From Rhodococcus sp. B7740 (lineage in GTDB: Bacteria; Actinomycetota; Actinomycetes; Mycobacteriales; Mycobacteriaceae): a stretch of DNA of 64,000 nucleotides. Position numbers and translations under genes: made by a program. Where the stretch lies: positions 496,001 through 560,000 of the forward strand of contig NZ_CP010797.1 in the NCBI RefSeq assembly GCF_000954115.1, given 5' to 3'. Positions within the stretch are counted from its first letter, which is position 1, and each line of letters opens with the position of its first letter. The notes under the pieces are model-generated. The model searched no databases, was not told where the DNA came from, and worked only from the letters and a program-made list of their open reading frames with translations. Positions 44,217 through 52,427 of the stretch are shown in pieces.

Positions 44217-45710
44217 TTGCCGTTCTTCCAGCTGGTCGACGAGTTGGCCACCAACCGCAAGATCAAGGCGCTGTTGGATCCCACACTCGACGGCGACACC
44301 TCTGGATGTGCAGCGTTCACCGTGTGGGCACTGGCGGGAACGACGTGTCAGGCGTCAGGTGAAGATGGGGTAGTCAAACGTGCTGACGTGGCGAGGATTC
44401 TTCTCGACACTCGGATGAGCCTCGACGCCGCCACCATGTTGGTCGAGGTGGGTTTGTGGCACGCACCGGGGCACGAGTGCCCTCGGTGCCCGCCTGTCGC
44501 GGACGGGACATTTCTGTTCCACGACTGGTTCGATCTGAAGTACGACACGGGCGCAGCGGTCCGGCTCAAGCGGCGCAAGGCCGCGGAGCTGAAGACCGAC
44601 AAGATCGTTGCGGCTGTGTGGGCGCGGGATTGCATCGATCCGAAGGTCCCGGCGAAGCAGATGTCGGCGCACTGCCGTTACTGCGGCGTCGTGGTCAAGC
44701 GCATGGACAACAGGTCGGGTGTCAAAGCACACCTCGAGCACGTCGACCCTGCAGTGGCGAACGGTGCACGCAACATCGTGATCGCGTGCTCGCCCTGCAA
44801 CCAGAGCAAGGGCAACCGAACACCGCAGGCCGCGGGAATGACGTTACGTCCGGCACCGCGCTCGGGTCCTGAGCAGCACAGTTCCACCGTGGTCTCGCCG
44901 CCACGTTCCGATGACGGGCTGGTTTCGTCTCCGCGTTCCGACGCCGGGTTGTCTTCGACGGGTAGCTCCCGCGAAGGCGTACTCGCCGGCCGCGATGCAG
45001 ACGATGCGGTACTCGCCGGAACGGACGACGCAGGGACGCGCAATGCCTCCCAGGACCGCCGCACACGGCCTCAGGTGGCCGACCCGTCAGCAGTTGTCAC
45101 GCCAGGCTCACCGGGGCAACCCGTCGCTGGGACAGTGCACGACAACGCCGACGAGTCGGCCACCACCCGGCCAGCGGGCGACGAGCCGACCAAACCGGAA
45201 CAACCGGCGATCAAACCGCCACGGCCAGCGTCGAATCCGGAACAAACCCCGATCAAACCGGATCAACCCCGGAATCAACTTTCGGGAGCTGTGCTCGGGC
45301 GCGTGCGGGCGCAGGTGCGCCAGGCAGGGTCAGGGCAGGGTGATGGTTTGGGTAGGGGTCTGGGGAGGGGTCACTCGTCTGGGTCACCCGACCACCATCC
45401 ATCCGGAGACACCGCTCGTAAACGTGGACGCCGCAGATCTCGTGGCCGTTCCCGTAGCTCTACGAAACAGGCCAGTCCAGATCCATCTCCCGACCGACCT
45501 GTGAATCCATTCCCACCAAGGGAGTTCACCACCGCGCAAATGCTCGATCCATCGATGGACGCGGGCGCTGCACCCGATGTCGAAGTCCCCGCCAGATTCG
45601 GCTCGCCGTGGCACGGCTGGCGCGGCCCGGCGTCGACGGTGACGGAAACCATCTGCGACATCCACGGTCAGCACGAACCGTGTTCCACCTGCAAGACGAG
45701 CGAGGAGTGA
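44217..45710 (+). CDS. Large early protein with HNH domain and low-complexity tail
   Basis: 497 residues from TTG 44217, with AAAGGA seven bases upstream. The first 130 residues (VDELATNRKIKALLD..., then a WHAPGHECPRCPP insert and FLFHDWFDLKYDT) look like the N-terminal part of phage replication/helicase-loader proteins. An HNH nuclease core follows at about 150-205 (CRYCGVVVKR, HLEHVDP, NIVIACSPCNQSKGNRTP). Residues 210-400 are Ser/Thr/Pro/Gln-rich linkers, then a basic GRRRSRGRSRSSTKQ patch. It may combine replisome and nuclease functions; this is inference. Confidence 0.6.
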   Translation: MPFFQLVDELATNRKIKALLDPTLDGDTSGCAAFTVWALAGTTCQASGEDGVVKRADVARILLDTRMSLDAATMLVEVGLWHAPGHECPRCPPVADGTFLFHDWFDLKYDTGAAVRLKRRKAAELKTDKIVAAVWARDCIDPKVPAKQMSAHCRYCGVVVKRMDNRSGVKAHLEHVDPAVANGARNIVIACSPCNQSKGNRTPQAAGMTLRPAPRSGPEQHSSTVVSPPRSDDGLVSSPRSDAGLSSTGSSREGVLAGRDADDAVLAGTDDAGTRNASQDRRTRPQVADPSAVVTPGSPGQPVAGTVHDNADESATTRPAGDEPTKPEQPAIKPPRPASNPEQTPIKPDQPRNQLSGAVLGRVRAQVRQAGSGQGDGLGRGLGRGHSSGSPDHHPSGDTARKRGRRRSRGRSRSSTKQASPDPSPDRPVNPFPPREFTTAQMLDPSMDAGAAPDVEVPARFGSPWHGWRGPASTVTETICDIHGQHEPCSTCKTSEE

Positions 45711-45712
45711 CC

Positions 45713-46366
45713 GTGAGCGATTACCCATCCGGCCTGACCCTGCGGCCGATCGAGCGTTGGCCGGCACCACGAACCGAACAGCCCGGTCCGTCACCGTTCT
45801 CCGCCCCGTGGCGATCGACCCTGCAGCTCCTCGACCGTGAGCTTCGGGCGATCGGTTCAGGCAACCGACCAGCGACGGCGATCCTGCAGATCGCGATGCG
45901 CGAGCAAGACTTCCGAAACGATGGGCTTCCGAGAGCCAACGCGGTGCCGAAGCATCCCGGTGTGATCCTCTCGATCGAGTCGAGCAAGGGCCCGTTGTCG
46001 TTCCCGTGCGATCGGTTCACTCACTGGCAAGACAACCTGCGGGCGATCGCGCTGTCGTTGGAGGCGCTCCGCAAGGTCGACCGATTCGGCACCACACCGA
46101 ATGCCGAGCAGTACACCGGGTTCCGTGCAATCGGATCGGCGAGCTCCACTCCCACTGAGTCGACCGCTCAGGCATTGCGTGCCCTCGAACTGATCGCATT
46201 CCCGGACACCGACGGCGTCGACCCATCCGGCATTGCCTCGTCCGACCGGATCAAGCGACTGGCGAAGGCGGCCACCCATCCGGATCGAACCGGCGGCGAC
46301 AGCAACGCGTTCCAACGCGTGCAGGACCTGATCAAGATCCTCGGCTGGGATGAGGGCCGCGCATGA
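45713..46366 (+). CDS. J-domain-like phage protein
   Basis: 217 residues from GTG 45713. The C-terminus RIKRLAKAATHPDRTGGDSNAFQRVQDLIKIL has the HPD tripeptide and helix pattern of a DnaJ J domain, here at the C-terminal end. It may recruit host DnaK for replication-complex remodelling, as lambda P/O-type systems need DnaJ/DnaK. The N-terminal 150 residues are unrecognised. Confidence 0.6.
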   Translation: MSDYPSGLTLRPIERWPAPRTEQPGPSPFSAPWRSTLQLLDRELRAIGSGNRPATAILQIAMREQDFRNDGLPRANAVPKHPGVILSIESSKGPLSFPCDRFTHWQDNLRAIALSLEALRKVDRFGTTPNAEQYTGFRAIGSASSTPTESTAQALRALELIAFPDTDGVDPSGIASSDRIKRLAKAATHPDRTGGDSNAFQRVQDLIKILGWDEGRA

Positions 46367-47472
46367 GCATCGACGTCGCCGCAACCACCTGCGTGTGCTC
46401 CCTCCCACACAAGCGCATCCCCGACAAGGGCGAGCCGTTCACCGCGGCCGACGGCAAGACCGGCGTCGGAGACGGGATGACCGCGGTCTGGGAACGAGCA
46501 GTCGACGGCGGCCGCGCGGTCACCGCGTCCCACGACGGCTCGACTCTCTGCCGCGGGCACCTCACCCGGCTGCAGGATCTCATCGCATCCACCCCGCGCA
46601 CGGTGGAGTGGATGCGCGAGCAGATCGAGCCGTCGAACACCGCTCCGGATCGCAGTGCCGGATACACCAAACCGTCGAAGAAGGAACCGCCCCTGCCGAT
46701 CTCCGCGGCCGCCGTCGACGCCGCCGACGAGGAACTGATCTTCCTGAGCGAGTGGGCAGACCAGATCGCGGCGGCCCGCGGCGAGATGGGACCGGACTTG
46801 ACCGGCGCACGAACCACGTGGCGGTCGACGTACCGGCCGCTCGCACCATTGCAACAAGAGCGCCGCGTCGTCGGATTCCGCGCGATCGAACCGATCATGG
46901 TGAACCGCACCGTCAACTCGGTCACGAAGTACCTGCTCGATCGACTCGACTGGATCGCCGAGCAGGAATGGGCGGGGGAGATGATGGCCGAGCTCGGCGC
47001 GAACCGACGCTCACACACCAACCGGTGGCCACTCGGCGATACCTCGCGGCGCGCCAAGGGATTCCGGTGCATGGACTGCAACCGCGAATCCATCGTCGTC
47101 CACCCGCCAGCGCACGCACCGATGTACGAGGAGATCCCGGTGCTGCGGGAGCCGCCCGAGCACTACCCGCCCGGCGGTGTCGGCCCTCGGATGGAACCGG
47201 CCCCGTTCCCTCGGCTCGACGGGTACGGGCACCCGCTCCTCGACGACGCCGGCCAACCGGTCCTGCACGTCATCCGCCGGGAGCTGTACGCGCACCCGAT
47301 GCTGGTCGCCTGCTCGGACCTCCGCTGCGGCGGCCGGGTCGACGAAGTGTATTGGAACTGGGCCAGTCTCGTCGCCGAGTCCGGCGCAGACATCCGAGAC
47401 AAAGACATCCGCAGGAGAGCGATGGGCACCACGTCCGGAGCGAGCATCTACGAAGGGAACGGCTGGACATGA
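46363..47472 (+). CDS. Hypothetical phage protein with zinc-binding Cys
   Basis: 369 residues, ATGA-coupled to the J-domain gene. Cys clusters VCSLPHKR...LCRGH near the N-terminus and FRCMDCNRES...CSDLRCGG in the C-terminal half suggest zinc ribbons. The central helical region contains ISAAAVDAADEELIFLSEW. No known enzyme motif is seen. Confidence 0.5.
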   Translation: MSIDVAATTCVCSLPHKRIPDKGEPFTAADGKTGVGDGMTAVWERAVDGGRAVTASHDGSTLCRGHLTRLQDLIASTPRTVEWMREQIEPSNTAPDRSAGYTKPSKKEPPLPISAAAVDAADEELIFLSEWADQIAAARGEMGPDLTGARTTWRSTYRPLAPLQQERRVVGFRAIEPIMVNRTVNSVTKYLLDRLDWIAEQEWAGEMMAELGANRRSHTNRWPLGDTSRRAKGFRCMDCNRESIVVHPPAHAPMYEEIPVLREPPEHYPPGGVGPRMEPAPFPRLDGYGHPLLDDAGQPVLHVIRRELYAHPMLVACSDLRCGGRVDEVYWNWASLVAESGADIRDKDIRRRAMGTTSGASIYEGNGWT

Positions 47473-47753
47473 GCCAAGTCATCGTCGGAGGAACAATCGT
47501 GCTGTGGGCCGCGCCACGGTGGCGTCGAGCGCTCTACCGGATCGGCCTGAAACGGCATCATCGCTGGTTGGGTGATGTCGGTGGAAGCGCACGGATTACG
47601 GCCCACGGCAACGAAATCCTGGAACTCGCGTGTGAATGGTCGGACTACCGCAAGGAATACGGGACGAGAAACCTGCACCGCGAGCACGAAGCGTTCAAGG
47701 CTGGGTGGGAAGCAGCTCGCGGCAAGTCATTCGAGCCGGGACCGCTCCGATGA
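47469..47753 (+). CDS. Hypothetical small phage protein
   Basis: 94 residues; WRRALYRIGLKRHHRWLGD is strongly basic and HREHEAFKAGWEAARG helical. Coupled at both ends by ATGA overlaps. Function unknown. Confidence 0.45.
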   Translation: MSQVIVGGTIVLWAAPRWRRALYRIGLKRHHRWLGDVGGSARITAHGNEILELACEWSDYRKEYGTRNLHREHEAFKAGWEAARGKSFEPGPLR

Positions 47754-47929
47754 GCTCAGAGATCCGCTCGGCTGCTTGCAAGCACTGCGGGGAGCCCATC
47801 GAGTATTCGACTGACCGATGGCGTCACCTGACCCCAGGCTGGAAGGGAATGCTTTCCTGCCCCGCATACCTCGACCCACTCGACAGTCGCGGCCGACGCC
47901 AGATGGCCGCACCGAAGGAGACACCATGA
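47750..47929 (+). CDS. Small zinc-ribbon-like protein
   Basis: 59 residues from ATG 47750; ACKHCGEPIEY...HLTPGWKGMLSCP carries CxxC and a distal Cys. Its stop overlaps the next ATG. Confidence 0.45.
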   Translation: MSSEIRSAACKHCGEPIEYSTDRWRHLTPGWKGMLSCPAYLDPLDSRGRRQMAAPKETP

Positions 47930-48146
47930 GCGACCCGCGCATCGAACCACAGGACATCATCCAGATGGTGGAGTCGACGATTCCGGCGTGTGGTCGCTGC
48001 ACGCTTTGGCGGCGCGGATCTACGCCCGCGGTTTCGAGGATGGCGAACGAGCCGAGAGCGAACGCAGCAACGCGCAGCGCCGACGTGAACGTGAAGCACG
48101 CATCACTGCCGAGAAGCGCGTTCCGATTTCGGGGGTGGTGTTGTGA
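47926..48146 (+). pseudogene. Small early gene with an apparent frame break
   Basis: ATG 47926 behind GGAG begins MSDPRIEPQDIIQMVESTIPA in one frame. From about 47988 the protein-like sequence continues in the -1 frame as WSLHALAARIYARGFEDGERAE... and ends at 48146, coupled (TGA/GTG) to the next gene. In the original frame the reading turns Arg/Cys-rich. Adding one base near 47988 would give a single protein of about 73 residues. Either a one-base deletion inactivated it, or the second half starts at GTG 47988 (52 residues) without a visible ribosome site. Confidence 0.5.
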
Positions 48147-48553
48147 GCACACCGGTCTGTCAGGACTGCGGCGTCGAGATGGTCACCATTCAAGGCCCGG
48201 AGAATTTGATGACGGTCAAGTGTCCGCGTTGCGGCGAGGGCTGGAATCCCGCTACCGAAGCTCTCGCGGAGAGCACACCAAACCCCACACACATCATTGC
48301 GGACGCCGTCGCGCAACTGGAAGCCGCAGCACCGAGCGCTGTTGCTGCGCATGTGATGTCGAAGCTGACGGACGCCGGTTACAGCATCATGCCCAGCGGG
48401 GACGTCGAGCTGCTGGAAAATATTCGCTGGACCGTCAATGGCTCTACGCCGATGGACCTCAATGACGAGTTCGCAGACGGTTTCAATGCCGCGATGCGCA
48501 ACATTCATCGGATACTGCATCCCGCCGCTGCCGCCGAGGGGGAGAAGCCGTGA
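48143..48553 (+). CDS. Hypothetical phage protein with zinc ribbon
   Basis: 136 residues from GTG 48143. CQDCGVEMV...KCPRCGEGW is a four-Cys ribbon; the rest is helical (DEFADGFNAAMRNIHRIL). GTGA coupling to the upstream frame. Function unknown. Confidence 0.5.
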   Translation: MSTPVCQDCGVEMVTIQGPENLMTVKCPRCGEGWNPATEALAESTPNPTHIIADAVAQLEAAAPSAVAAHVMSKLTDAGYSIMPSGDVELLENIRWTVNGSTPMDLNDEFADGFNAAMRNIHRILHPAAAAEGEKP

Positions 48554-49116
48554 GCGCGCCACTACCGGAGGCTGTCATCGCAGGGCAGGTCGCCGATTCG
48601 ATTGGACGCGCACTGTTCTCGGTCGTACGCGCCGAGGAGATGGACCGCAAGATGCCGGCCGTCACGCGTCCGGATCTCATTCGATGGATGCAACGGAACG
48701 GCTGGGTCCATCGGGCCGTGGGTTCGCTCGGTGGCATGTGGCAGCACATCGATACTCACACCGATGTCGGCGTGCCCTTCGTTCTCGACGCCGAGTATGA
48801 GCCACACATCCTGGCACGCCTGATCCGCTTCACTCACCTCGGTGAGGATCTCGACGCCCTCCGACGCGTCATCACGGCTACCCAGTTCGGTGCAGCGAAA
48901 CCAAGAGCCGAGGCGCAGGCCGAGCCCAGATACGGGGGCATGGGTGCAGATCGCCGGGTCCAAGTCGGCGACACCGACTACGAGGTGGCGATCTACGAGG
49001 GGCGACTGACGATCTTCGGTTGTGACTGTTGCGAATCTGTGCCGACCGTAGACAACGCCGAAGCGATTAGGGATCTCATTGAGGAATGGATCCACTACAC
49101 GCCGAAGGCGCACTGA
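48550..49116 (+). CDS. Hypothetical phage protein
   Basis: 188 residues from GTG 48550 (GTGA overlap). Contains RPDLIRWMQRNGWVHR, a possible helix-turn-helix-like segment, and a CDCC pair near residue 160. No family recognised. Confidence 0.45.
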   Translation: MSAPLPEAVIAGQVADSIGRALFSVVRAEEMDRKMPAVTRPDLIRWMQRNGWVHRAVGSLGGMWQHIDTHTDVGVPFVLDAEYEPHILARLIRFTHLGEDLDALRRVITATQFGAAKPRAEAQAEPRYGGMGADRRVQVGDTDYEVAIYEGRLTIFGCDCCESVPTVDNAEAIRDLIEEWIHYTPKAH

Positions 49117-49119
49117 CCT

Positions 49120-49341
49120 ATGGACGGTGCCGATCCTCTGGACGTGGACTCCGATCAGTACGTGACGCTTGGCGAAGCTGTGCGCCGGACCTCCCGATCG
49201 CGACCGACGATCTTGCGGTGGGTGAAGGCCGGCACGGTGCGGACGATCGAGCGTCGAGGCGTTCGCGGCTTCCATCTCGCCGATCTCGTTGACGCCGAAG
49301 CGGCGGCACATTACAACGCGGCTCGGACACGAAAACGGTAG
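49120..49341 (+). CDS. MerR/excisionase-type HTH protein
   Basis: 73 residues. YVTLGEAVRRTSRSRPTILRWVKAGTVRTIERRGVRGFHLADLVDAE is an HTH_17-type winged helix. At the end of the early region just before a terminator; it could regulate the late genes. It is related in fold to the gene at 33882. Confidence 0.6.
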   Translation: MDGADPLDVDSDQYVTLGEAVRRTSRSRPTILRWVKAGTVRTIERRGVRGFHLADLVDAEAAAHYNAARTRKR

Positions 49342-49388
49342 AAGCGCTGTGACCAGCGTGTGGACATATGGTGGTGTACTCTTCGCGT

Positions 49389-49421
49389 AAGCGATCGGTG
49401 ACTCCACGTCCCGGTCGCTTT
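49389..49421 (+). terminator. Terminator at the end of the early region
   Basis: AAGCGATCGG pairs with CCGGTCGCTT (one T-G wobble) around a 12-base loop and ends in TTT. It separates the last early gene from the HNH/terminase block. Confidence 0.6.
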
Positions 49422-49446
49422 GTCGTTCCCTGACTGAGGAGATCCA

Positions 49447-49716
49447 ATGTGCCGCAGTGAGGAGCAGCGTGAAGCTGACGATGCGCTGACTGCCGCTATC
49501 GATCGTGTCTGGCTCGCGTACTACCCGGATACTGAGCCGGGCATTCTGATGGAGTATGTCGTCAACGCCAGGCGTCGAACCTTCGACAAGGATGACGGCA
49601 GCCCGCTCACCTCGAACGCGACGATGCCTCAGGATGGTGATGTGCCACTCGACACCATGCTTGGTCTTCAGATGTTCGGAGTGCTGCGGACGCAGGCTCA
49701 GATACAGCAGGACTGA
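49447..49716 (+). CDS. Hypothetical phage protein upstream of HNH
   Basis: 89 residues behind GAGGAGATCCA. Acidic helical start (CRSEEQREADDALTAAIDRVW), then GILMEYVVNARR. Such small proteins often precede HNH/terminase genes in actinophages. Function unknown. Confidence 0.5.
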   Translation: MCRSEEQREADDALTAAIDRVWLAYYPDTEPGILMEYVVNARRRTFDKDDGSPLTSNATMPQDGDVPLDTMLGLQMFGVLRTQAQIQQD

Positions 49717-50057
49717 TGGCACGGGCATCCAAGCGTGTGTGCTCGGTGCCTGGGTGTCCGTCGATACAGGCTGGCCCACTGTGCACGGTGCATGCGCGTG
49801 AGCGGGAACGGTACCAACGAGCAACGGTGCCGACCAAGGTCACTCGCGATCGAGCTGAACAAGAGCGTCGAGCGCAGGCGGTCGCGGATTGGGTTGCCGT
49901 GCATGGCTATTGGTGTCCTGGTGTTCGCCGGCCAGGCCATGCGTCGCGGGACCTGACTGCGGCCCACGATCCACCGATCGCACTCGGCGGCGACCCGCAC
50001 GGACCGCTGAAGGTGCACTGCCGAAGCTGTAACAGCAGGCAGGCTGCACGCTTCTGA
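49716..50057 (+). CDS. HNH endonuclease
   Basis: 113 residues. Zinc-binding CSVPGCPSIQAGPLCTVH at the N-terminus and the HNH core LTAAHDPPIALGGD...LKVHCRSCNSRQAARF. Small HNH proteins next to the terminase take part in cos/pac cleavage and packaging in many siphoviruses. Its ATG overlaps the preceding stop. Confidence 0.8.
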   Translation: MARASKRVCSVPGCPSIQAGPLCTVHARERERYQRATVPTKVTRDRAEQERRAQAVADWVAVHGYWCPGVRRPGHASRDLTAAHDPPIALGGDPHGPLKVHCRSCNSRQAARF

Positions 50058-50112
50058 CCAGCGGAAACGCAGATGGTTCGCGTCGGTAACCAATGCTCTG
50101 ACCTGCGGCGAT

Positions 50113-50165
50113 GCACCCCAGGGGGGTGCCCCTACGGGGCCCTCCTCGAGGTTCGCCGTGGGGGA
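50113..50165. other. GC-rich stem-loop cluster upstream of terminase (cos candidate)
   Basis: GCACCCC/GGGGTGC forms a 7-bp stem with loop AGG (50113-50129); overlapping GCCCC/GGGGC (50128-50140) forms a second, followed by further G and C runs. It sits in the 164-base gap between the HNH and terminase blocks. Low resemblance to coding sequence. Assignment as cos is conjecture. Confidence 0.3.
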
Positions 50166-50221
50166 GGGCTCTCCGAGGTGCGGAGGGTTCAAGAAGTTCC
50201 AAAAAATCGAGAGGCCTGCCG

Positions 50222-50392
50222 ATGCACGCGTCATACCTGCCGATGCACGAGTCACCGTCCGCGAGGTACGTGCGGCAGATGCAGACCTGGATGAATCCCG
50301 GTCTGGACTTCAGCCAGGAGAAGGCCGCCGAAAAAGAGCGCATCGCTCGACTGTTCGGCAAGGCCTTGCCTCCCGTCCAAGCTCAACACTGA
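50222..50392 (+). CDS. Small hypothetical phage protein
   Basis: 56 residues from ATG 50222 (MHASYLPMHESPSARYVRQMQTW), helical with a charged middle (FSQEKAAEKERIARLFG). The frame is open to 50111, but that upstream part is the GC-rich hairpin and reads as Arg/Gly/Pro noise. Confidence 0.45.
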   Translation: MHASYLPMHESPSARYVRQMQTWMNPGLDFSQEKAAEKERIARLFGKALPPVQAQH

Positions 50393-50406
50393 AAGGAAAC
50401 TGCGAC

Positions 50407-50751
50407 ATGCCAGCGCAGAATCTGAATCGCAACCGCAGTCGAATGAGTCATTGGCCGAGAAGGTTCCGTACTCGCCGCGTCGATCTCGACGCGATGCAGT
50501 TCCTCGGGTCATCGGCCAGCGGGAAAGACATCGTTAACTGGGTGTTTCTCAGTGGTGGTGTCGCGTCGTGGACCGAAGCCACGCCGGCCTTCGAATCGGA
50601 CGACGGTATGCAAGGTTGTCCAGCGCAACCATGCAGGCTGACTGTCTGTCACGTCGAGGTCGTCCCGGGATCCTGGGTGTTGCTCATCGACGGTGAATGG
50701 ACCGTGATGGACGATGCGCAGTTCCACGAGAGGTATCAGCCGTGGCCCTGA
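50407..50751 (+). CDS. Phage PGDW-type hypothetical protein
   Basis: 114 residues; GAAAGGA lies nine bases upstream. VDLDAMQFLG near the start and VEVVPGSWVLLIDGEWTVMDDAQFHERYQPW at the end give the same Q-x-x-G...PG[DS][WY] layout as the gene at 36525, suggesting two members of one family in this phage. Function unknown. Confidence 0.5.
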   Translation: MPAQNLNRNRSRMSHWPRRFRTRRVDLDAMQFLGSSASGKDIVNWVFLSGGVASWTEATPAFESDDGMQGCPAQPCRLTVCHVEVVPGSWVLLIDGEWTVMDDAQFHERYQPWP

Positions 50752-50887
50752 TGGATCGATGGCACAACCTGGTCGCTGCATGCGTCCGGAAGCTCGCCCA
50801 CCGAATGGGTTGGTTCTGATCGTTTCTCCCGCGGCGCACTGCTGCGGTGTCTGTTCGGCGCACTGCCGAACGTAGGAGTTGGTGGCG

Positions 50888-51391
50888 ATGACGAATCACG
50901 GAGGTGCACGCAGCAGGTCCGGGCCGAAGCCGTCGATGTACTCGGCGCGTTCGGACGCTCGCGATCTGAAGGCAACTCGTCTGCCGGTCGAGGGTTACAG
51001 CGACGACTTCCCTCCGCTGTCGGAGTTTCTGCCCGATGCGTCCGAGCGTGAAGGCCTGGTGTGGGCCGAGGCCTGGACGACTCCGCAGGCTGCTCAGTGG
51101 ATTCGCGAGCCGTACCGGTTCCGGACGATCGCGATGTGGGTTCGCTGGACCGTGAAGATGGAGGACCGGGAAGCGCCGGCCGCTGTTGCGTCCGCGGCGT
51201 TGCGTCTCGCTGACCAGATCGGTCTCACGCCGTCGGGTCTGAAGGAGAACGGCTGGGTGATCGTGCCCAAGGATCAGATCGTTCCGGAGTCGCCGCCGGC
51301 GAAACAGCGTGCAGCGGGCAAGGTCATCGAACGCACGACGGGAACCGGTCGCCGGTTGCGTGGTGTAGTCCGGTCCGATGGCAGCGACTGA
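50888..51391 (+). CDS. Terminase small subunit (putative)
   Basis: 167 residues from ATG 50888, AGGAG nine bases upstream. GGARSRSGPKPS at the N-terminus is a common opening of small terminase and phage DNA-binding proteins, followed by helical segments. Its place immediately before the large subunit supports the role: binding the packaging site and loading DNA. It overlaps the next gene by 14 bases. Confidence 0.65.
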   Translation: MTNHGGARSRSGPKPSMYSARSDARDLKATRLPVEGYSDDFPPLSEFLPDASEREGLVWAEAWTTPQAAQWIREPYRFRTIAMWVRWTVKMEDREAPAAVASAALRLADQIGLTPSGLKENGWVIVPKDQIVPESPPAKQRAAGKVIERTTGTGRRLRGVVRSDGSD

Positions 51392-52427
51392 GTCGTACGC
51401 CGTCGACTTTCCCACCCTCGCTGATGTTCTCGACCCCTGGTATCAGGCGCACTGCTCGATTCCCGACGGATTCAACGTCGGGGATCCGTTCGTCATGGCC
51501 GACTGGCAGTTCTGGTGCACCGCGAACCATTACCGGGTGAAGAAGTCCGCTCGGTGGCAGCCGCGGAAGCCGATGCTCAACCAGGCGTTCACATATCGGC
51601 GCTCGCAGATCGTCGGGCCGCAGAAGTCGGGCAAGGGTCCGTGGTCGGCGGCGGTGATCGCGGGCGAGGCCGTGGGTCCGACGTTGTTCGCCGGTTGGGC
51701 CGAGGACGGCGACGGGTACGCGTGCTCGGACTTCGGGTGTGGCTGCGGGTTCGAGCACGCATACAACCCGGGCGAGCCGATGGGTATGCCGTGGCCGACA
51801 CCGATCATTCAGCTGACCGCGACGTCGGAGGATCAGGTCGACAACGTCTACGGACCGTTGACGACGATGATCGAGAACGGCCCGCTGTCGGAGCTCATGG
51901 GCATCCGGGAGAACTTCATCCGGCTACCGGGCAATGCCCGCGACTCGATGGTGGAGAAGGTCACCTCGAATGCACTGTCCCGCATCGGAAAGCGCGTCTC
52001 GTTCGTACTCAACGACGAGACCGGCCTGTACACGAAAGAGAACAAACTCGTCGACGTCGCTGATGCACAACGTCGAGGTGCGGCAGGTATGCAGGGCCGC
52101 ACGATGGAAACCACGAACTGCTGGAATCCAGCGCAGCACTCGTATGCGCAGCGGACCTACGAATCGCGCATGAAAGACGTATTCAAGTTTTACCGGATGC
52201 CGCCGACTGGGTTGCGTTGGGAGAACAGGAAAGAACGTCGGGAACTGCTGCGGTTCGTGTATGCGGGTTGCCCGTGGATCTCGATCGATTCGATCGACGC
52301 CGAGGCCGAGGAAATTTCGGAGACCGACCCGCCGAAGGCGGAGCGGTGGTTCGGCAATCGCCTCGTCCAGGGTGTGGGTGCCTGGATGGATCAGGATGTC
52401 TGGGACGGTGCGTATGCGAGGGCCTGA
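51378..52427 (+). CDS. Terminase large subunit, ATPase part (frame ends early)
   Basis: 349 residues. The packaging motor ATPase: Walker A-like VGPQKSGKGPWSA, Walker B-like VSFVLNDETGLYTKE. The frame stops at 52427 just where the nuclease domain should begin, with the nuclease continuing in the +1 frame. A complete protein would be about 560 residues, normal for large terminases. The stop is either a one-base insertion in the run GAGGGCCTGAG, a natural gene split, or recoding. Confidence 0.75.
   Translation: MAATESYAVDFPTLADVLDPWYQAHCSIPDGFNVGDPFVMADWQFWCTANHYRVKKSARWQPRKPMLNQAFTYRRSQIVGPQKSGKGPWSAAVIAGEAVGPTLFAGWAEDGDGYACSDFGCGCGFEHAYNPGEPMGMPWPTPIIQLTATSEDQVDNVYGPLTTMIENGPLSELMGIRENFIRLPGNARDSMVEKVTSNALSRIGKRVSFVLNDETGLYTKENKLVDVADAQRRGAAGMQGRTMETTNCWNPAQHSYAQRTYESRMKDVFKFYRMPPTGLRWENRKERRELLRFVYAGCPWISIDSIDAEAEEISETDPPKAERWFGNRLVQGVGAWMDQDVWDGAYARA

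Noticed and set aside
44134-44373. 79-codon GTG frame with AAGGAG site
   Set aside because: Most of it overlaps the HNH gene in another frame and its later sequence is shadow-like; possibly a short leader only.
50111-50221. N-terminal extension of the small gene at 50222
   Set aside because: Arg/Gly/Pro-rich translation of a stem-loop cluster; the better start is 50222.
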